From: R-RK-3 sp963842775
GTDB taxonomy: Bacteria > Pseudomonadota > Alphaproteobacteria > Rhizobiales > Rhodomicrobiaceae
Assembly (NCBI GenBank): GCA_963842775.1
Contig: CAWJHQ010000011.1
Location: forward strand, 1,178,001-1,242,000
Reading direction: 5' to 3'
DNA length: 64,000 bases
The position numbers were made by a program, and so were the translations under genes. Positions 54,146 to 63,319 of the stretch are shown here, piece by piece. Below the pieces are notes generated by a model. It was not told the origin of the DNA, searched no databases, and saw only the letters and a list, made by a program, of their open reading frames with translations. How positions within the stretch are numbered: the first letter of the stretch is position 1; every line of letters starts with the position of its first letter.

Positions 54146-54970
54146 CTAAGCGGGATTGGCGCGATCGCCTTCCCAGAAAAGCCGAACGTTTTCAAGCGAT
54201 GAGCGCCTCAAATCCGGAAGCAGCGTGGCGGCCTTCTCGTTGTCGATGTCCGGTGTGCGATAAATGAAATCGCCAAAGCGGACATCAAGTCCGAAATGCG
54301 CTCGAATTTCTTCCAGGCTTACGCATGAAGACGAGGCGCAATTGACAATTCCTGACATGCCTTCCGCGTTAGCTGCATCGATCAGCCTGCCGACATCCTC
54401 ATAGCGAACATAATTGAACGTGGACGCGCCGCTGAGGCCGATGGACCCACCCGGTATCGTCAGCATCCGCAGGAGACTGTTCTGTCGCATGCCTGGGCCG
54501 AGCAAAGCACTGGCGCGAATGATCAAAGAGGCGGTCGCGTGGCGCAGCACCAAGCCCTCCGCATAAAATTTGCTGACCCCGTAAACGCCGGAAATGTCAT
54601 GCGCATTGATGACGGCCTCTTCTCCACAGCGTCTCAGTGACTTGGGATAAACATCGATCGAGGACAGGTAAATGAAGCGCCGGTGCGGAATCGTGAGCAG
54701 GCTGCGGGTCAAGTCCACATTATTCCGGAAATAGCTCTCGATATTGTCGTGAGTGACGGTCTTCGCTGGGTCGACGGCGCAATGCACGATCACGTCGAAC
54801 GGCTCGTGATGCCGCGCCATGGTGAGCCCCGCTTCGTCCGTCCGGTGAAAAGCCTCGCCGCCGAACCGCCGCAACAGCGATGCACCGAGACCGCTTGACG
54901 CTCCCGCTATCAGATTATGCATGGTGCCGGCCCAATCGATCGCAACGGCGCGCGGGACATTGGCGTTCAC
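54146..54970 (-). CDS. NAD-dependent epimerase/dehydratase (extended SDR)
   Basis: The protein has 274 residues. The N-terminal Rossmann motif is degenerate (LIAGASSGLGASLL), followed by YLSSIDVYP and the YxxxK pair in SGVYGVSKFYAEGL, then RASALLGPG. GTG 54970 overlaps the stop of the upstream epimerase gene (GTGA), so the two are translationally coupled; ATG 54922 is an alternative. A nucleotide-sugar reductase or epimerase role is likely. The product is unknown. Confidence 0.82.
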   Translation of the reverse strand: MNANVPRAVAIDWAGTMHNLIAGASSGLGASLLRRFGGEAFHRTDEAGLTMARHHEPFDVIVHCAVDPAKTVTHDNIESYFRNNVDLTRSLLTIPHRRFIYLSSIDVYPKSLRRCGEEAVINAHDISGVYGVSKFYAEGLVLRHATASLIIRASALLGPGMRQNSLLRMLTIPGGSIGLSGASTFNYVRYEDVGRLIDAANAEGMSGIVNCASSSCVSLEEIRAHFGLDVRFGDFIYRTPDIDNEKAATLLPDLRRSSLENVRLFWEGDRANPA

Positions 54971-55971
54971 CGCCGCCCTGTGGCGGACCTTTCAGTAAAG
55001 GCGTTGTAGCGTTTGTCGGCAACCGCCGCATTCTCGCGATACCAGTCGATGGTCTCCTGGATGCCATCCTCGAGTGTAATGATGGGCGCGATGCCCAATG
55101 ACCGGGCGCGTTCGGTGCTCATCAGACGTTTCGCGTCGCCGGAGGGTTTCGCCGTGTCCCAAACGATTTTGCACTCATCGTGCATCGAATGGGCAACCGC
55201 CTCGGCGACCTCGCGGATCGTCACACCAACGCCGCTGCCCAGATTCACCGGCTTATTATAGCCTTGCGCGACGATCTGCATCATGCCGCGCGCGACATCC
55301 CGGGAATGGATGAAATCCCGGATGGGGCTGCCGTCGCCCCAGACGGTCAGCGGACGTTCGCCATCTACAGCCCGGCGAATGAGGCTGGGGATGACCATGG
55401 CGTTCTCCGGGTCGAAATTGTCGAACGGTCCATAGACGTTGGCCGGGCGGACGATGGAGATTTTGTCCCAGCCATATTGAATGTCATAGGCCTGGGCCTG
55501 CAACTCGCCCATGCGTTTGGCCCAGCCCGCGAACCGGTCGTTCTGGGAGGGAAAGGTCTGCCAGACGGTATCCTCGTGGAAGACCTCCGCCGGTTCATAA
55601 ACGCCGACCGAACTGGTGAAAAGATAGCGTTTTACCCCCGCGCGGAACGCCGCTTCCATCATGTTGATGGAAAATTGCATGGTAGGCACAAAGAAGCTCG
55701 CCGGCATCCGCGCCGTCATTTGTGGCGAGCCCTTCACGCCGGCGAGATTGAAGATGATGTCCTGACCTTCGCAGGCGGCGATGCAGTTGTCGAAATTTCT
55801 GAGATCGCTTTTGAGAAACCGGACGCCCTCGGGCGCCCGGGAGGGATCATCAAGTGATACGATAGTGACATTGGCGCCCGCCGCCAGCAGCATTTCGGTC
55901 AGCGGCCGACCTATCAGTCCGGTGCCGCCGGTCACCAGGATCTGCTGGTTTGCGTAAAATGCCTGAAACAC
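54967..55971 (-). CDS. NAD-dependent nucleotide-sugar epimerase/dehydratase
   Basis: About 334 residues of extended SDR: ILVTGGTGLIGRPLTEMLLA, IIFNLAGVKGSP, YLFTSSVGVYEPAE, the Tyr/Lys region replaced by RFAGWAKRMGELQ, then VRPANVYGPFDNFDPENAMV and PIRDFIHSRDVARGM. The YxxxK Tyr appears to be Trp (GWAKRM), which is unusual. GTG 55971 follows AGGTTTAAGC; an ATG at 56040 overlaps the divergent gene more than expected. It is the first of a coupled pair of sugar enzymes. Confidence 0.8.
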   Translation of the reverse strand: MFQAFYANQQILVTGGTGLIGRPLTEMLLAAGANVTIVSLDDPSRAPEGVRFLKSDLRNFDNCIAACEGQDIIFNLAGVKGSPQMTARMPASFFVPTMQFSINMMEAAFRAGVKRYLFTSSVGVYEPAEVFHEDTVWQTFPSQNDRFAGWAKRMGELQAQAYDIQYGWDKISIVRPANVYGPFDNFDPENAMVIPSLIRRAVDGERPLTVWGDGSPIRDFIHSRDVARGMMQIVAQGYNKPVNLGSGVGVTIREVAEAVAHSMHDECKIVWDTAKPSGDAKRLMSTERARSLGIAPIITLEDGIQETIDWYRENAAVADKRYNAFTERSATGRR

Positions 55972-56090
55972 GCTTAAACCTATCCAGTCAAAATCTTGCC
56001 ATAAGCTATTGGTTGTATCTATATGCGATTGCAACCACAAGCTTCGTGCGGCGGTCGCAGCCGGTCATTCAACATGAGATTTTCACAGGC

Positions 56091-57047
56091 ATGGCACGGA
56101 TCATCATTTGCGGCGCGACCGGATTTATCGGCCGCAATATGGTCGAGCATTTCACGACCAACACGGATCACGAGGTCGTTGCGGTGAGCCATCGGCGCCC
56201 TCGCTACGAACAGCCCGGCGCGCGCTGGATCGAGGCCGACCTGCGTGACGCGGGCGCCGCCGACAGGCTGATGAACGGCGCCGACATCGTCATTCAGGCG
56301 GCCGCGACGACCTCCGGCGCGAAGGACATCACGTCCAAGCCATTCATCCACGTAACCGACAATGCGGTGATGAATTCGGTGCTCTTGCGCAGCGCCTATG
56401 AGCATGGCGTGCGGCACTTTTTGTTCTTCAGCTGCACGGTAATGTATCCGTCCTCCCGCACCCCGGTGAAGGAGGAGGATTTTACCGGCGAGATTTCGCC
56501 CAAATATTTCGGCGTTGGCTGGACGAAGGTTTACATCGAAAAAATGTGCGAGTTTTATGCAAACCTTGGACGAACGAAGCACACGGTCATCCGGCATTCC
56601 AATATTTATGGCCCGCACGACAAATTCGATCTTGAGCGCAGCCACGTTTTTGGCGCGACCGTCACGAAAGCGATGCGCGCGGATAAAGGGCTGACGATCT
56701 GGGGAACGGGCGAGGAAAGGCGCGATCTGCTGCATGTCGAAGATCTGACGCGGTTCGTCGGCCTCGCCATCGAGCGTCAAGCCGGGCCGTTCGGTTTGTA
56801 TAATTGCGGGCTGGGAAGGTCGATTTCCGTGCGCCAGCTGGTCGAACAAGTGGTCCACGCCACAGGCAAGACGCTCACTCTCGACCATGACCTGTCGATG
56901 CCTTCGATACCGTTCGATCTCGCGCTTGATTGCGCCAAGGCCCGCACCGAGCTTGGCTGGGAACCGCGAATTTCCCTCGAAGAGGGTATCGGTCGGACCG
57001 TCCGGTGGTGGCGCGAGAACGTCGCCCCGACGTCGTTGGTGGCCTGA
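56091..57047 (+). CDS. NAD-dependent nucleotide-sugar epimerase/dehydratase
   Basis: The protein has 318 residues of extended SDR: RIIICGATGFIGRNMVEHF, VIQAAATTSGAKD, FFSCTVMYPSS, then VGWTKVYIEKMCEFYANLGR with Trp in place of the usual Tyr before xxxK. RHSNIYGPHDKFDLERSHV and ERRDLLHVEDLTRFVGLA follow. ATG 56091 is chosen because the Rossmann motif must start close to the N-terminus. It is divergent from the previous epimerase gene. It shares the Tyr-to-Trp change with that neighbour. Confidence 0.82.
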   Translation: MARIIICGATGFIGRNMVEHFTTNTDHEVVAVSHRRPRYEQPGARWIEADLRDAGAADRLMNGADIVIQAAATTSGAKDITSKPFIHVTDNAVMNSVLLRSAYEHGVRHFLFFSCTVMYPSSRTPVKEEDFTGEISPKYFGVGWTKVYIEKMCEFYANLGRTKHTVIRHSNIYGPHDKFDLERSHVFGATVTKAMRADKGLTIWGTGEERRDLLHVEDLTRFVGLAIERQAGPFGLYNCGLGRSISVRQLVEQVVHATGKTLTLDHDLSMPSIPFDLALDCAKARTELGWEPRISLEEGIGRTVRWWRENVAPTSLVA

Positions 57048-57068
57048 CCGGCGCGGCCTCGCTCTAAG

Positions 57069-57172
57069 CAGAGTTCCCAAAAGTGGCCTTCCCGGTTTTG
57101 GGAAAAAACTCTGCGAAAACAAACAACTCTAAGCAGACATTCGTTGGGCAACCAAGGAATGTCTGCTTAGGA
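57069..57172. repeat. Two adjacent inverted repeats
   Basis: First, GCAGAGTT...AACTCTGC with an inner CCCAAAA/TTTTGGG (57069-57115). Second, CTAAGCAGACATTC and its exact inverse GAATGTCTGCTTAG around a 14-base loop (57130-57172). Both share the CTAAGCAGA start. They may be terminators after the epimerase gene or copies of a small repeat family. Confidence 0.6.
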
Positions 57173-57260
57173 TCGGCGTCCCATAAGGCTGGCGAAAGCG
57201 ACGCCGCCCATAGCTGTGGCAAATCGAGCAATGTCCGCCTTTCGAGGAGCCTGGTCTCCC

Positions 57261-57359
57261 ATGACCGCAGAACTGACAATCGCCTGTTCCGCATGGCATA
57301 AGCAGAAAAATGTACAAATCCGAAACACGCACATAACCGAACGTCGATTTGCCTTCTAA
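57261..57359 (+). pseudogene. 5' fragment of a glycosyltransferase gene
   Basis: With GAGGAG upstream, ATG 57261 encodes MTAELTIACSAWHKQK and then unrelated residues to a stop at 57359. The same start (CSAWHKQK) opens the full gene at 57498. It is the leftover front of a tandem paralogue. Confidence 0.6.
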
Positions 57360-57497
57360 CAGGAATGCCTCTTTGAGAGCCTGTTTTAGTCGTTTTTCGA
57401 ATCGAGCTCACCGAACGCGGCCAGCTTGGCATCAGGAACGCCCCCTACACTCACGCTGAAAATCCATAGACGCGCTGTCTCCTGGGAGCCGATCCGG

Positions 57498-58243
57498 ATG
57501 AGTGAAGAGGTCACCGTCGTTTGTTCCGCCTGGCACAAGCAGAAGCACTGGACTTGTACTTCAAGCAGCACTCCCGCTCGCTGCTGGAGCAGACGATCCC
57601 CGTGAAGATCATCTATGTCTGCGACGGCGGCCTGGTGCTGGAGAAGCCGGACCCGCGCGTCACCATCGTCACCGTATCGGAGGGCATCAAGACGGCCGAA
57701 GCGTTCAATATCGGCCTCGCGCTGACGAACACGCCGTTTTTCGCAACCCTCAATCTCGACGATTTCTATTTCCGGAACGGCCTGGAGATTCATATCGGCG
57801 CCATGCAGCAGCTCGAGGCTGACGCCTTCTACGGCGATTGGGAGATTCGCTTTACCGAAGAGGGCGATACGGCCCGCTTCGCCTTCGATCTGCAGGAGCT
57901 GACGCCCTGCCGCAGCTGGCCGCCGCAGAAGATGGACGGGCAGCGGCTCGGCAATGGTGACGGGCATCGCGGCACCTGGGGGCCGGCCCCTGTGTTCAGA
58001 ACCGCCGCCCTCAAGGAACTTGGCGGCTTCCCGAAATGGTTCGGCGACGGCTCGCCCATCCCCACCATCATCGACTACATCGTCTGGCAGCGCTTCATGA
58101 AGGCGAACAAGCGCGTGTCGCGCGGCGAGGTCGTGGTCGGCTCCTATTACTCGAACCCGGCGACCCAGCAGGAATTCCGCAGTGGCCATGACACCGTAAC
58201 CAGCGAGCATCAGCTCTACGACATTCACGGCGCGCAAGTCTGA
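57498..58243 (+). CDS. Glycosyltransferase, GT2-like (one frameshift)
   Basis: ATG 57498 (GGGAG upstream) begins MSEEVTVVCSAWHKQK. After a one-base lesion near 57544 the chain continues LDLYFKQHSRSLLEQTIPVK, IIYVCDGG, VSEGIKTAEAFNIGLALTNT and FFATLNLDDFYFRNGLEIHI (Asp pair for metal and nucleotide). FGDGSPIPTIIDYIVWQRFM follows. About 248 residues. The A-type fold and the LDD motif fit a small GT2-like transferase. It starts the rightward sugar operon. Confidence 0.75.
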
Positions 58244-58287
58244 GCCGCATCGCTTTGCACAACACCACACACTCCGAATGGCCCGAC

Positions 58288-58911
58288 ATGACTTTGCCAG
58301 CGAACCAACCCGTCACCGAATTCAGACAGCGTCTCAGCGACGAAGACTGGGCGCGCATCGCCTTCATGCGGTTCCATGAGACGGAGCAGAATTTCGCGGC
58401 GCTGAAGGGGAATGTCGCCCCCGTGGTCGCGGCGGCGCGGTTGATCGAGCGCTGCCTGAGAGCCGGCGGCAAGGTGATGTTCTGCGGCAATGGCGGCTCG
58501 GCGGCGGACGCCCAGCATCTTGCGGCCGAACTGATGGGCCGATTCCTTGCCGACCGCGCGCCGATGGCTTCTGTTGCGCTGACGGTCGACAGCTCGGCGC
58601 TGACGGCGATCGGAAATGATTACGGCTTCGATCAGGTTTTCGCGCGGCAAGTGCGCGGGCTGGGCCGGGCGGGCGACGTGCTGGTCGGCATTTCCACCAG
58701 CGGCAACAGCGCCAATGTCGTCGCCGCATTCGAAACGGCACGTGAACTGGGCATCCATACGCTCGCTCTGACCGGCGGCGGCGGCGGCACGATGGCGACG
58801 CTCGCCGACCTGCTGATCAACGCGCCCTCGCTCTCGACACCGCGCATTCAGGAGCTGCATATCGCCATCGGCCATACGATCTGCGAATTGGTCGAAGACG
58901 CCTTTCTATGA
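58288..58911 (+). CDS. gmhA: Phosphoheptose isomerase (SIS domain)
   Basis: The protein has 208 residues with a SIS domain: CLRAGGKVMFCGNGGSAADA, HLAAELMGRFLADRAPMASV, ALTAIGNDYGFDQVFARQV, GISTSGNSANVVAAFETARE, then IQELHIAIGHTICELVE. It converts sedoheptulose 7-phosphate to D-glycero-D-manno-heptose 7-phosphate. ATG 58288 gives the usual length. The stop overlaps the next start (ATGA), and the next genes carry out the following heptose steps, which supports the assignment. Confidence 0.9.
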   Translation: MTLPANQPVTEFRQRLSDEDWARIAFMRFHETEQNFAALKGNVAPVVAAARLIERCLRAGGKVMFCGNGGSAADAQHLAAELMGRFLADRAPMASVALTVDSSALTAIGNDYGFDQVFARQVRGLGRAGDVLVGISTSGNSANVVAAFETARELGIHTLALTGGGGGTMATLADLLINAPSLSTPRIQELHIAIGHTICELVEDAFL

Positions 58912-59622
58912 ACCGAACCGGCGCGGACGGCCTGCAAGCGGTGATCCTGGTCGGCGGTCGCGGAACGCGGCTGGGAGCGGCCACCGAGCAATGCCCCAAA
59001 CCGCTGGTCGATGTCGGCGGGCGGCCGTTTCTCGACTATCTGATCGCCGATCTCGTGCGCCACGGCTTCACGGACATCCTCTTGCTGGCGGGCTATCTGG
59101 CTGAGCAACTGAAAGCGCTGGAAGCCCGCGCGGCGACGCTGGGCTGCCGGATCACCTGCCTCGTCGAGCCCTCGCCTGCCGGGACAGCCGGTGCGCTCAT
59201 GCATGCGCGGGAGCATCTGGCCGAGCAATTCCTGCTGCTGAATGGCGACAGCCTTTTTGCCATCAACTATCTCGATCTGTGCGTGCCCGCGCCCGGCTTG
59301 CCCGACCCGGTTGGCGTCGTGGCGCTGCGCCGGATGGCCGATACCGGCCGCTATGGCCGCGTCGAGCTGAGCGGCGGGACGATCACGGATTTTGCGGAAA
59401 AGGCAGGTGTGAGCGGCCCTGGGCTGATCAATGGCGGCATCTATTGGCTCCGGCGATCCGTGCTGGACTGGATCGAAGCGGTTCCGGCGTCGCTCGAACG
59501 GGACGTGCTGCCGCGCCTCGCCAAGGCCGGTCTGCTCGGCTGGCCGGAGCTATGACGGCTTCTTCATCGACATCGGCATCCCCGACGATCTTGCGCGCGC
59601 GCAGACGCTGATCCCGGAGCAG
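58908..59622 (+). CDS. HddC-like sugar-phosphate nucleotidyltransferase (frameshifted, joined to GmhB)
   Basis: The protein has LQAVILVGGRGTRLGAATEQ, CPKPLVDVGGRPFLDYLIAD, LVEPSPAGTAGALMHAREHL, FLLLNGDSLFAINYLDL and GLINGGIYWLRRSVLDW, typical of heptose-1-phosphate guanylyltransferase relatives. A stop appears at 59555. Removing one G near 59537 joins it to SYDGFFIDIGIPDDLARAQ, the normal end of this domain, which then runs into the HAD domain without a break. A single bifunctional enzyme is likely. The nucleotide (GDP or ADP) is not certain. Confidence 0.8.
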
Positions 59623-60201
59623 ATGCGCCGCCCGGCCGTATTCCTCGACCGCGACGGCGTGCTCAATATCGACAGCGCCTATCCGCACCGGCCCGACCAG
59701 ATCGAATGGACCGAGGGCGCACATCAAGCCGTCAAAAGCTTCAACGATGCCGGTTATTTCGTCTTCGTCGTCACCAACCAGGCCGGCGTCGCCCACGGGC
59801 TTTACGACGAAGACACCGTGCGGCGCCTGCATCGCTGGATGAATGCGGAGCTGATGCGAAGTGGCGCGCATGTCGATGATTGGCGCTATTGCCCGTTTCA
59901 CCCCGAAGGCAAGGTCGAGGCCTATCGCGGCGTACATCCCTGGCGCAAGCCCGGCGCTGGAATGCTGCTCGATCTCATGGAGAGCTGGCCGGTCGATGCC
60001 AGCCGCAGCTTTCTCATCGGCGACCGCGAGAGCGATGTAGAGGCGGCGCGCGGTGCAGGCATTCCGGGGCACCTGTTCCCCGGAGGATCGCTCGCCGCCT
60101 TCGCCGCGCAGATCATCCCCACAGGCGGCCCATTAGAGTGCGCATATCCGAAAACGCGTAAGCTTCACAAAAGATTTCTACCAGAAGTTGCATTTCATTA
60201 A
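59623..60201 (+). CDS. gmhB: D-glycero-D-manno-heptose bisphosphate phosphatase-type HAD protein
   Basis: HAD-IIIA motifs are VFLDRDGVLNIDSAYPHRPD (motif I DxDGV), VVTNQAGVAHGLY, then CPFHPEGKVEAYRG (zinc-loop region with only part of the usual cysteines), WRKPGAGMLLDLMES and FLIGDRESDVEAARGAGI. ATG 59623 has GGAG close upstream and could act as its own start, but the frame is open from 59431 and most likely fused to the nucleotidyltransferase. It removes the 7-phosphate of heptose bisphosphate. Confidence 0.82.
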   Translation: MRRPAVFLDRDGVLNIDSAYPHRPDQIEWTEGAHQAVKSFNDAGYFVFVVTNQAGVAHGLYDEDTVRRLHRWMNAELMRSGAHVDDWRYCPFHPEGKVEAYRGVHPWRKPGAGMLLDLMESWPVDASRSFLIGDRESDVEAARGAGIPGHLFPGGSLAAFAAQIIPTGGPLECAYPKTRKLHKRFLPEVAFH

Positions 60202-60254
60202 TTGCTGCGGCCGTAAGCTGCGCCAAAAACAACAATCGCCGAGGCGGAGCGCCG

Positions 60255-61251
60255 ATGGGCCGCAAGCATTTTCCGATCGAAGGCAAGCGCATCTGGGTTT
60301 GCGGCCATCGCGGCATGGTGGGCTCGGCCCTCATGCGGCGATTGCACGGGACGGGGTGCGAGGTGCTCACCGCCGACCGGCGCATGCTCGACTTGACACG
60401 CCAGGCCGATGTGCTCGCTTGGCTGAGCGATAACCGGCCGGACGCGGTCATCGTCGCGGCGGCGAAGGTCGGAGGCATTCACGCCAACGCTCAATTCCCG
60501 GTCGCCTTCCTCTCGGACAACCTCGCCATCGCGCAGAATGTCATCGGAAACGCGGCAGAAACCGGCGTCCGGCGGCTGATGTTTCTGGCCTCAAGCTGCA
60601 TCTATCCGCGCGAAGCCGCCCAGCCGATCCGCGAGGACAGCCTGCTCACGGGCCCGCTTGAGCCGACAAATCAATGGTACGCCATCGCCAAGATCGCCGG
60701 GCTGAAGCTGACCGAGGCCTATCGGCAGGAACGCGGACTGGATTATTTCACGGCCATTCCGGCCAATCTTTACGGCCCCGGCGACAATTTCGATCCGCTG
60801 ATGAGCCATGTCATCCCCGCTCTGATCCGCCGGATGCATGAAGCGAAGCTGGCGCGGCTGCCCGCGATCTCCATCTGGGGCAGCGGCACGCCGACGCGCG
60901 AGTTCATGCATGTCGACGATTGCGCCGACGCCATCATTCATCTGCTTGAGACATACGCTGACGGCCCGCCGGTAAATATCGGTATCGGCAGCGAAATTTC
61001 CATCCGCACGATCGCCGAGACCATCGCCGCGATCACCGGATATGAAGGCCGGCTGGAGTTCGACGCCGCCAAGCCCGATGGAATGCCGCGCAAATGCCTC
61101 GACGGTGTCGCGGCTCGCCGCAACCGGATGGCGCGGCGGGCGTCCCCTGAAAGACGGCCTCGAAAGCGCCTATCGCTATTTCCTTGACGACATTGCGACG
61201 GCGGCGCCAGCCCGGAACGCGTCACAAGGAGCGGTGGCTCACCATGCTTAA
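60255..61251 (+). CDS. fcl: GDP-L-fucose synthase-type reductase (one frameshift)
   Basis: GGAG precedes ATG 60255. Extended SDR of the Fcl type: IWVCGHRGMVGSALMRRL, AAKVGGIHANAQFPVAF, LASSCIYPREAAQPIREDSL, NQWYAIAKIAGLKL (YxxxK), ANLYGPGDNFDPLMSHVIPA and REFMHVDDCADAI. An extra G near 61104 shifts the frame; the proper end reads VSRLAATGWRGGRPLKDGLE and YRYFLDDIA to 61251. Given the heptose genes next to it, the substrate could be a GDP-6-deoxy-4-keto-heptose rather than the mannose form. It overlaps the next start. Confidence 0.82.
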
Positions 61252-62266
61252 GCCGCAGCTCCAAGCGCCGCATCGCGCGCCCGATCCCGGCACGCCGAAC
61301 AGCCAGATCATGCTCTCCGCTTCCGGACTCGCCCGCTGCTATGCCCAGCTCTTGCGCATCCGCCGCGTCGAGGAAGAGATCATCCGCCTCTACCCGACGG
61401 ACAAGATCAAGAGCCCGGTGCATCTCAGCATCGGACAGGAAGCGGTTTCCGTCGCGGTCTGCGACCAGCTCAGCCGTGAGGACGTGCTGTTCGCCACATA
61501 TCGCGGCCATGCGGCCTACCTCGCCAAGGGCGGCGATATGAACGCCATGTGGGCCGAACTCTACGGCAAGGCCGCGGGATGCGGGCGGGGCAAGGCCGGA
61601 TCGATGCATCTCGTCGACACGTCCGTCAACATGATGGGCACCTCGGCGATCGTCGCCTCCAGCATTCCGGACGCCGTCGGCTATGCGCTGGCCGTGAAAA
61701 TGCGCGGGGAAAACCGGATCGTCGTCTGCTTTTTCGGCGAAGGCGCGGCCGATGAAGGCGTGACGCAGGAAAGCCTCAATTTCGCGTCGCTGCGCCGCTT
61801 GCCCATCCTTTTCGTCTGCGAAAACAACGAATACGCCATCTATTCCCATGTCAGCGCCCGCATGGCGGGGTACGGGCTGTGCGAGCGCTACCGGGCGCTT
61901 GGCATTCCTTGCGAGAAAGAGGAAAGCGGCGATTTCCTGGCGATGCACGAAGCTGCCGGACGCGGCATCGCGGATGTGCGCCGGGGCCTGGGACCGCGCT
62001 TCATCGAGCTCAAGACTGCCCGCTGGCGCGATCATGTCGGCCCCGATGAGGATCGCCATCACGGCTATCGCTCCGATGCACGCCTGAATGCCGCGATCAC
62101 CAGCGATCAACTGCCACGCATCGGCCGCTTGCTGCCTGACGAGACCCGCCGCGACATCACCAATGCGGTCGAGCGCGAGATCGCCGACGCCATCGCATTC
62201 GCGGAGGCGAGCCCGTTCCCCGAGGATGAGGAAATATTCGACCATGTCTTCGCCGCAAGAGGGTAA
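61244..62266 (+). CDS. Thiamine-diphosphate E1 alpha subunit (pyruvate/acetoin dehydrogenase type)
   Basis: The protein has 340 residues. It contains RIRRVEEEIIRLYPTDKIKS, VHLSIGQEAVSVAVCDQL, AGCGRGKAGSMHL and the ThDP-magnesium motif CFFGEGAADEGVTQESLNFA followed by CENNEYAIYSH. ATG 61244 overlaps the fcl stop. It is directly followed by the beta subunit but by no E2 or E3 gene inside the window. Its place between sugar-nucleotide genes suggests that it transfers a two-carbon unit to a sugar rather than serving central metabolism (inference). Confidence 0.88.
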   Translation: MLKPQLQAPHRAPDPGTPNSQIMLSASGLARCYAQLLRIRRVEEEIIRLYPTDKIKSPVHLSIGQEAVSVAVCDQLSREDVLFATYRGHAAYLAKGGDMNAMWAELYGKAAGCGRGKAGSMHLVDTSVNMMGTSAIVASSIPDAVGYALAVKMRGENRIVVCFFGEGAADEGVTQESLNFASLRRLPILFVCENNEYAIYSHVSARMAGYGLCERYRALGIPCEKEESGDFLAMHEAAGRGIADVRRGLGPRFIELKTARWRDHVGPDEDRHHGYRSDARLNAAITSDQLPRIGRLLPDETRRDITNAVEREIADAIAFAEASPFPEDEEIFDHVFAARG

Positions 62267-63318
62267 GCCGCATCGCAGCCTCAGCTATGGCGAGGCGCTG
62301 CTGGAGGCGACCCGCCAGGAGATGCAGCGCGACCAATCCGTCTTCGTCATGGGCCAGGGCGTCGACGATGCGCGCGGCATGTTCGGAACCACGCTCGACC
62401 TCCATAAGGAATTCGGAGCCGAACGCTCATTCGACGTGCCGCTCGCGGAAGAAGGCATGACCGGCGTCGGAATCGGCGCGGCCATGGCGGGGATGCGGCC
62501 GATCCAGGTCCATCAGCGCATGGATTTCATGCTGCTCTGCATGAACCAGCTCGTCAACATGGCGGCGAAGATGAGCTACATGTTCGCCGGTGCGCACAAG
62601 GTGCCGCATGGTGGTGCGCGGCATCATCGGCCGAAGCTGGGGACAGGGCGCGCAGCACAGCCAGGCGTTTCATTCCTTTTTTATGCATGTGCCCGGCCTC
62701 CGGGTGTTCGCGCCGACGACGCCTTATGACGCCAAGGGCTGCCTGATCACCGCGATCCGCGACGACAATCCGGTGATCATGATCGAGCACCGGCTGCTGC
62801 ATCCGATCAGGGGGCACGTGCCGGAAGAGCCGTATGACGTGCCGTTCGGGCGGGCGCGAATCCTCAGCCCGGGCAGCGACATTACCATCGTCGGCATCAG
62901 CCACATGGCGCTCGAATGCGTGCGCGCGAAGCATCTGCTCGCCGGCAAGGGCATCGAGGCGGAAGTGATCGATCCGGTCTGCCTGTCGCCGCTGGATGTC
63001 GAGAGCATCGTGACGTCCGTCCGGCGGACGGGGCGGCTCCTCGCGGTCGATACGGGATGGCTGGCTTGCGGCGCGGCGGGCGAAATCATCCTGCGTGTGC
63101 TGGAAATGATGGGGGACAGCGCTGCGCCGAGCGTCGCGCGGATGGGCTATCTGCCGACGCCCTGCCCCACGACGCGCAGCCTGGAAAACCTCTTCTACCC
63201 CAATGCTCAGTCCATCGCCGAAAAGGCCTTCGCCATGTGCGGCCGAGGCGAGCCCGGCGACTGGGATATGAGCCTTGCCGCAAGCCGGGAAATCACCGAA
63301 TTCAGGGGACCTTTCTGA
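62244..63318 (+). CDS. Thiamine-diphosphate E1 beta subunit (one frameshift)
   Basis: ATG 62244 lies inside the end of the alpha gene. It has SLSYGEALLEATRQEMQRD, SVFVMGQGVDDARGMFG, DVPLAEEGMTGVGIGAAMAG and HQRMDFMLLCMNQLVNMAAK. An extra C near 62606 shifts the frame; the next frame gives VVRGIIGRSWGQGAQHSQAF, HVPGLRVFAPTTPYDAKGCL, VIMIEHRLLHPIRG and PCPTTRSLENLFYPN to 63318. About 358 residues. Together with the alpha subunit it forms a classical alpha2beta2 E1. Confidence 0.85.
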
Positions 63319-63319
63319 C

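Noticed and set aside
61244..63318. Complete pyruvate dehydrogenase locus
   Set aside because: No E2 or E3 gene follows; the next gene is a sugar PLP enzyme.
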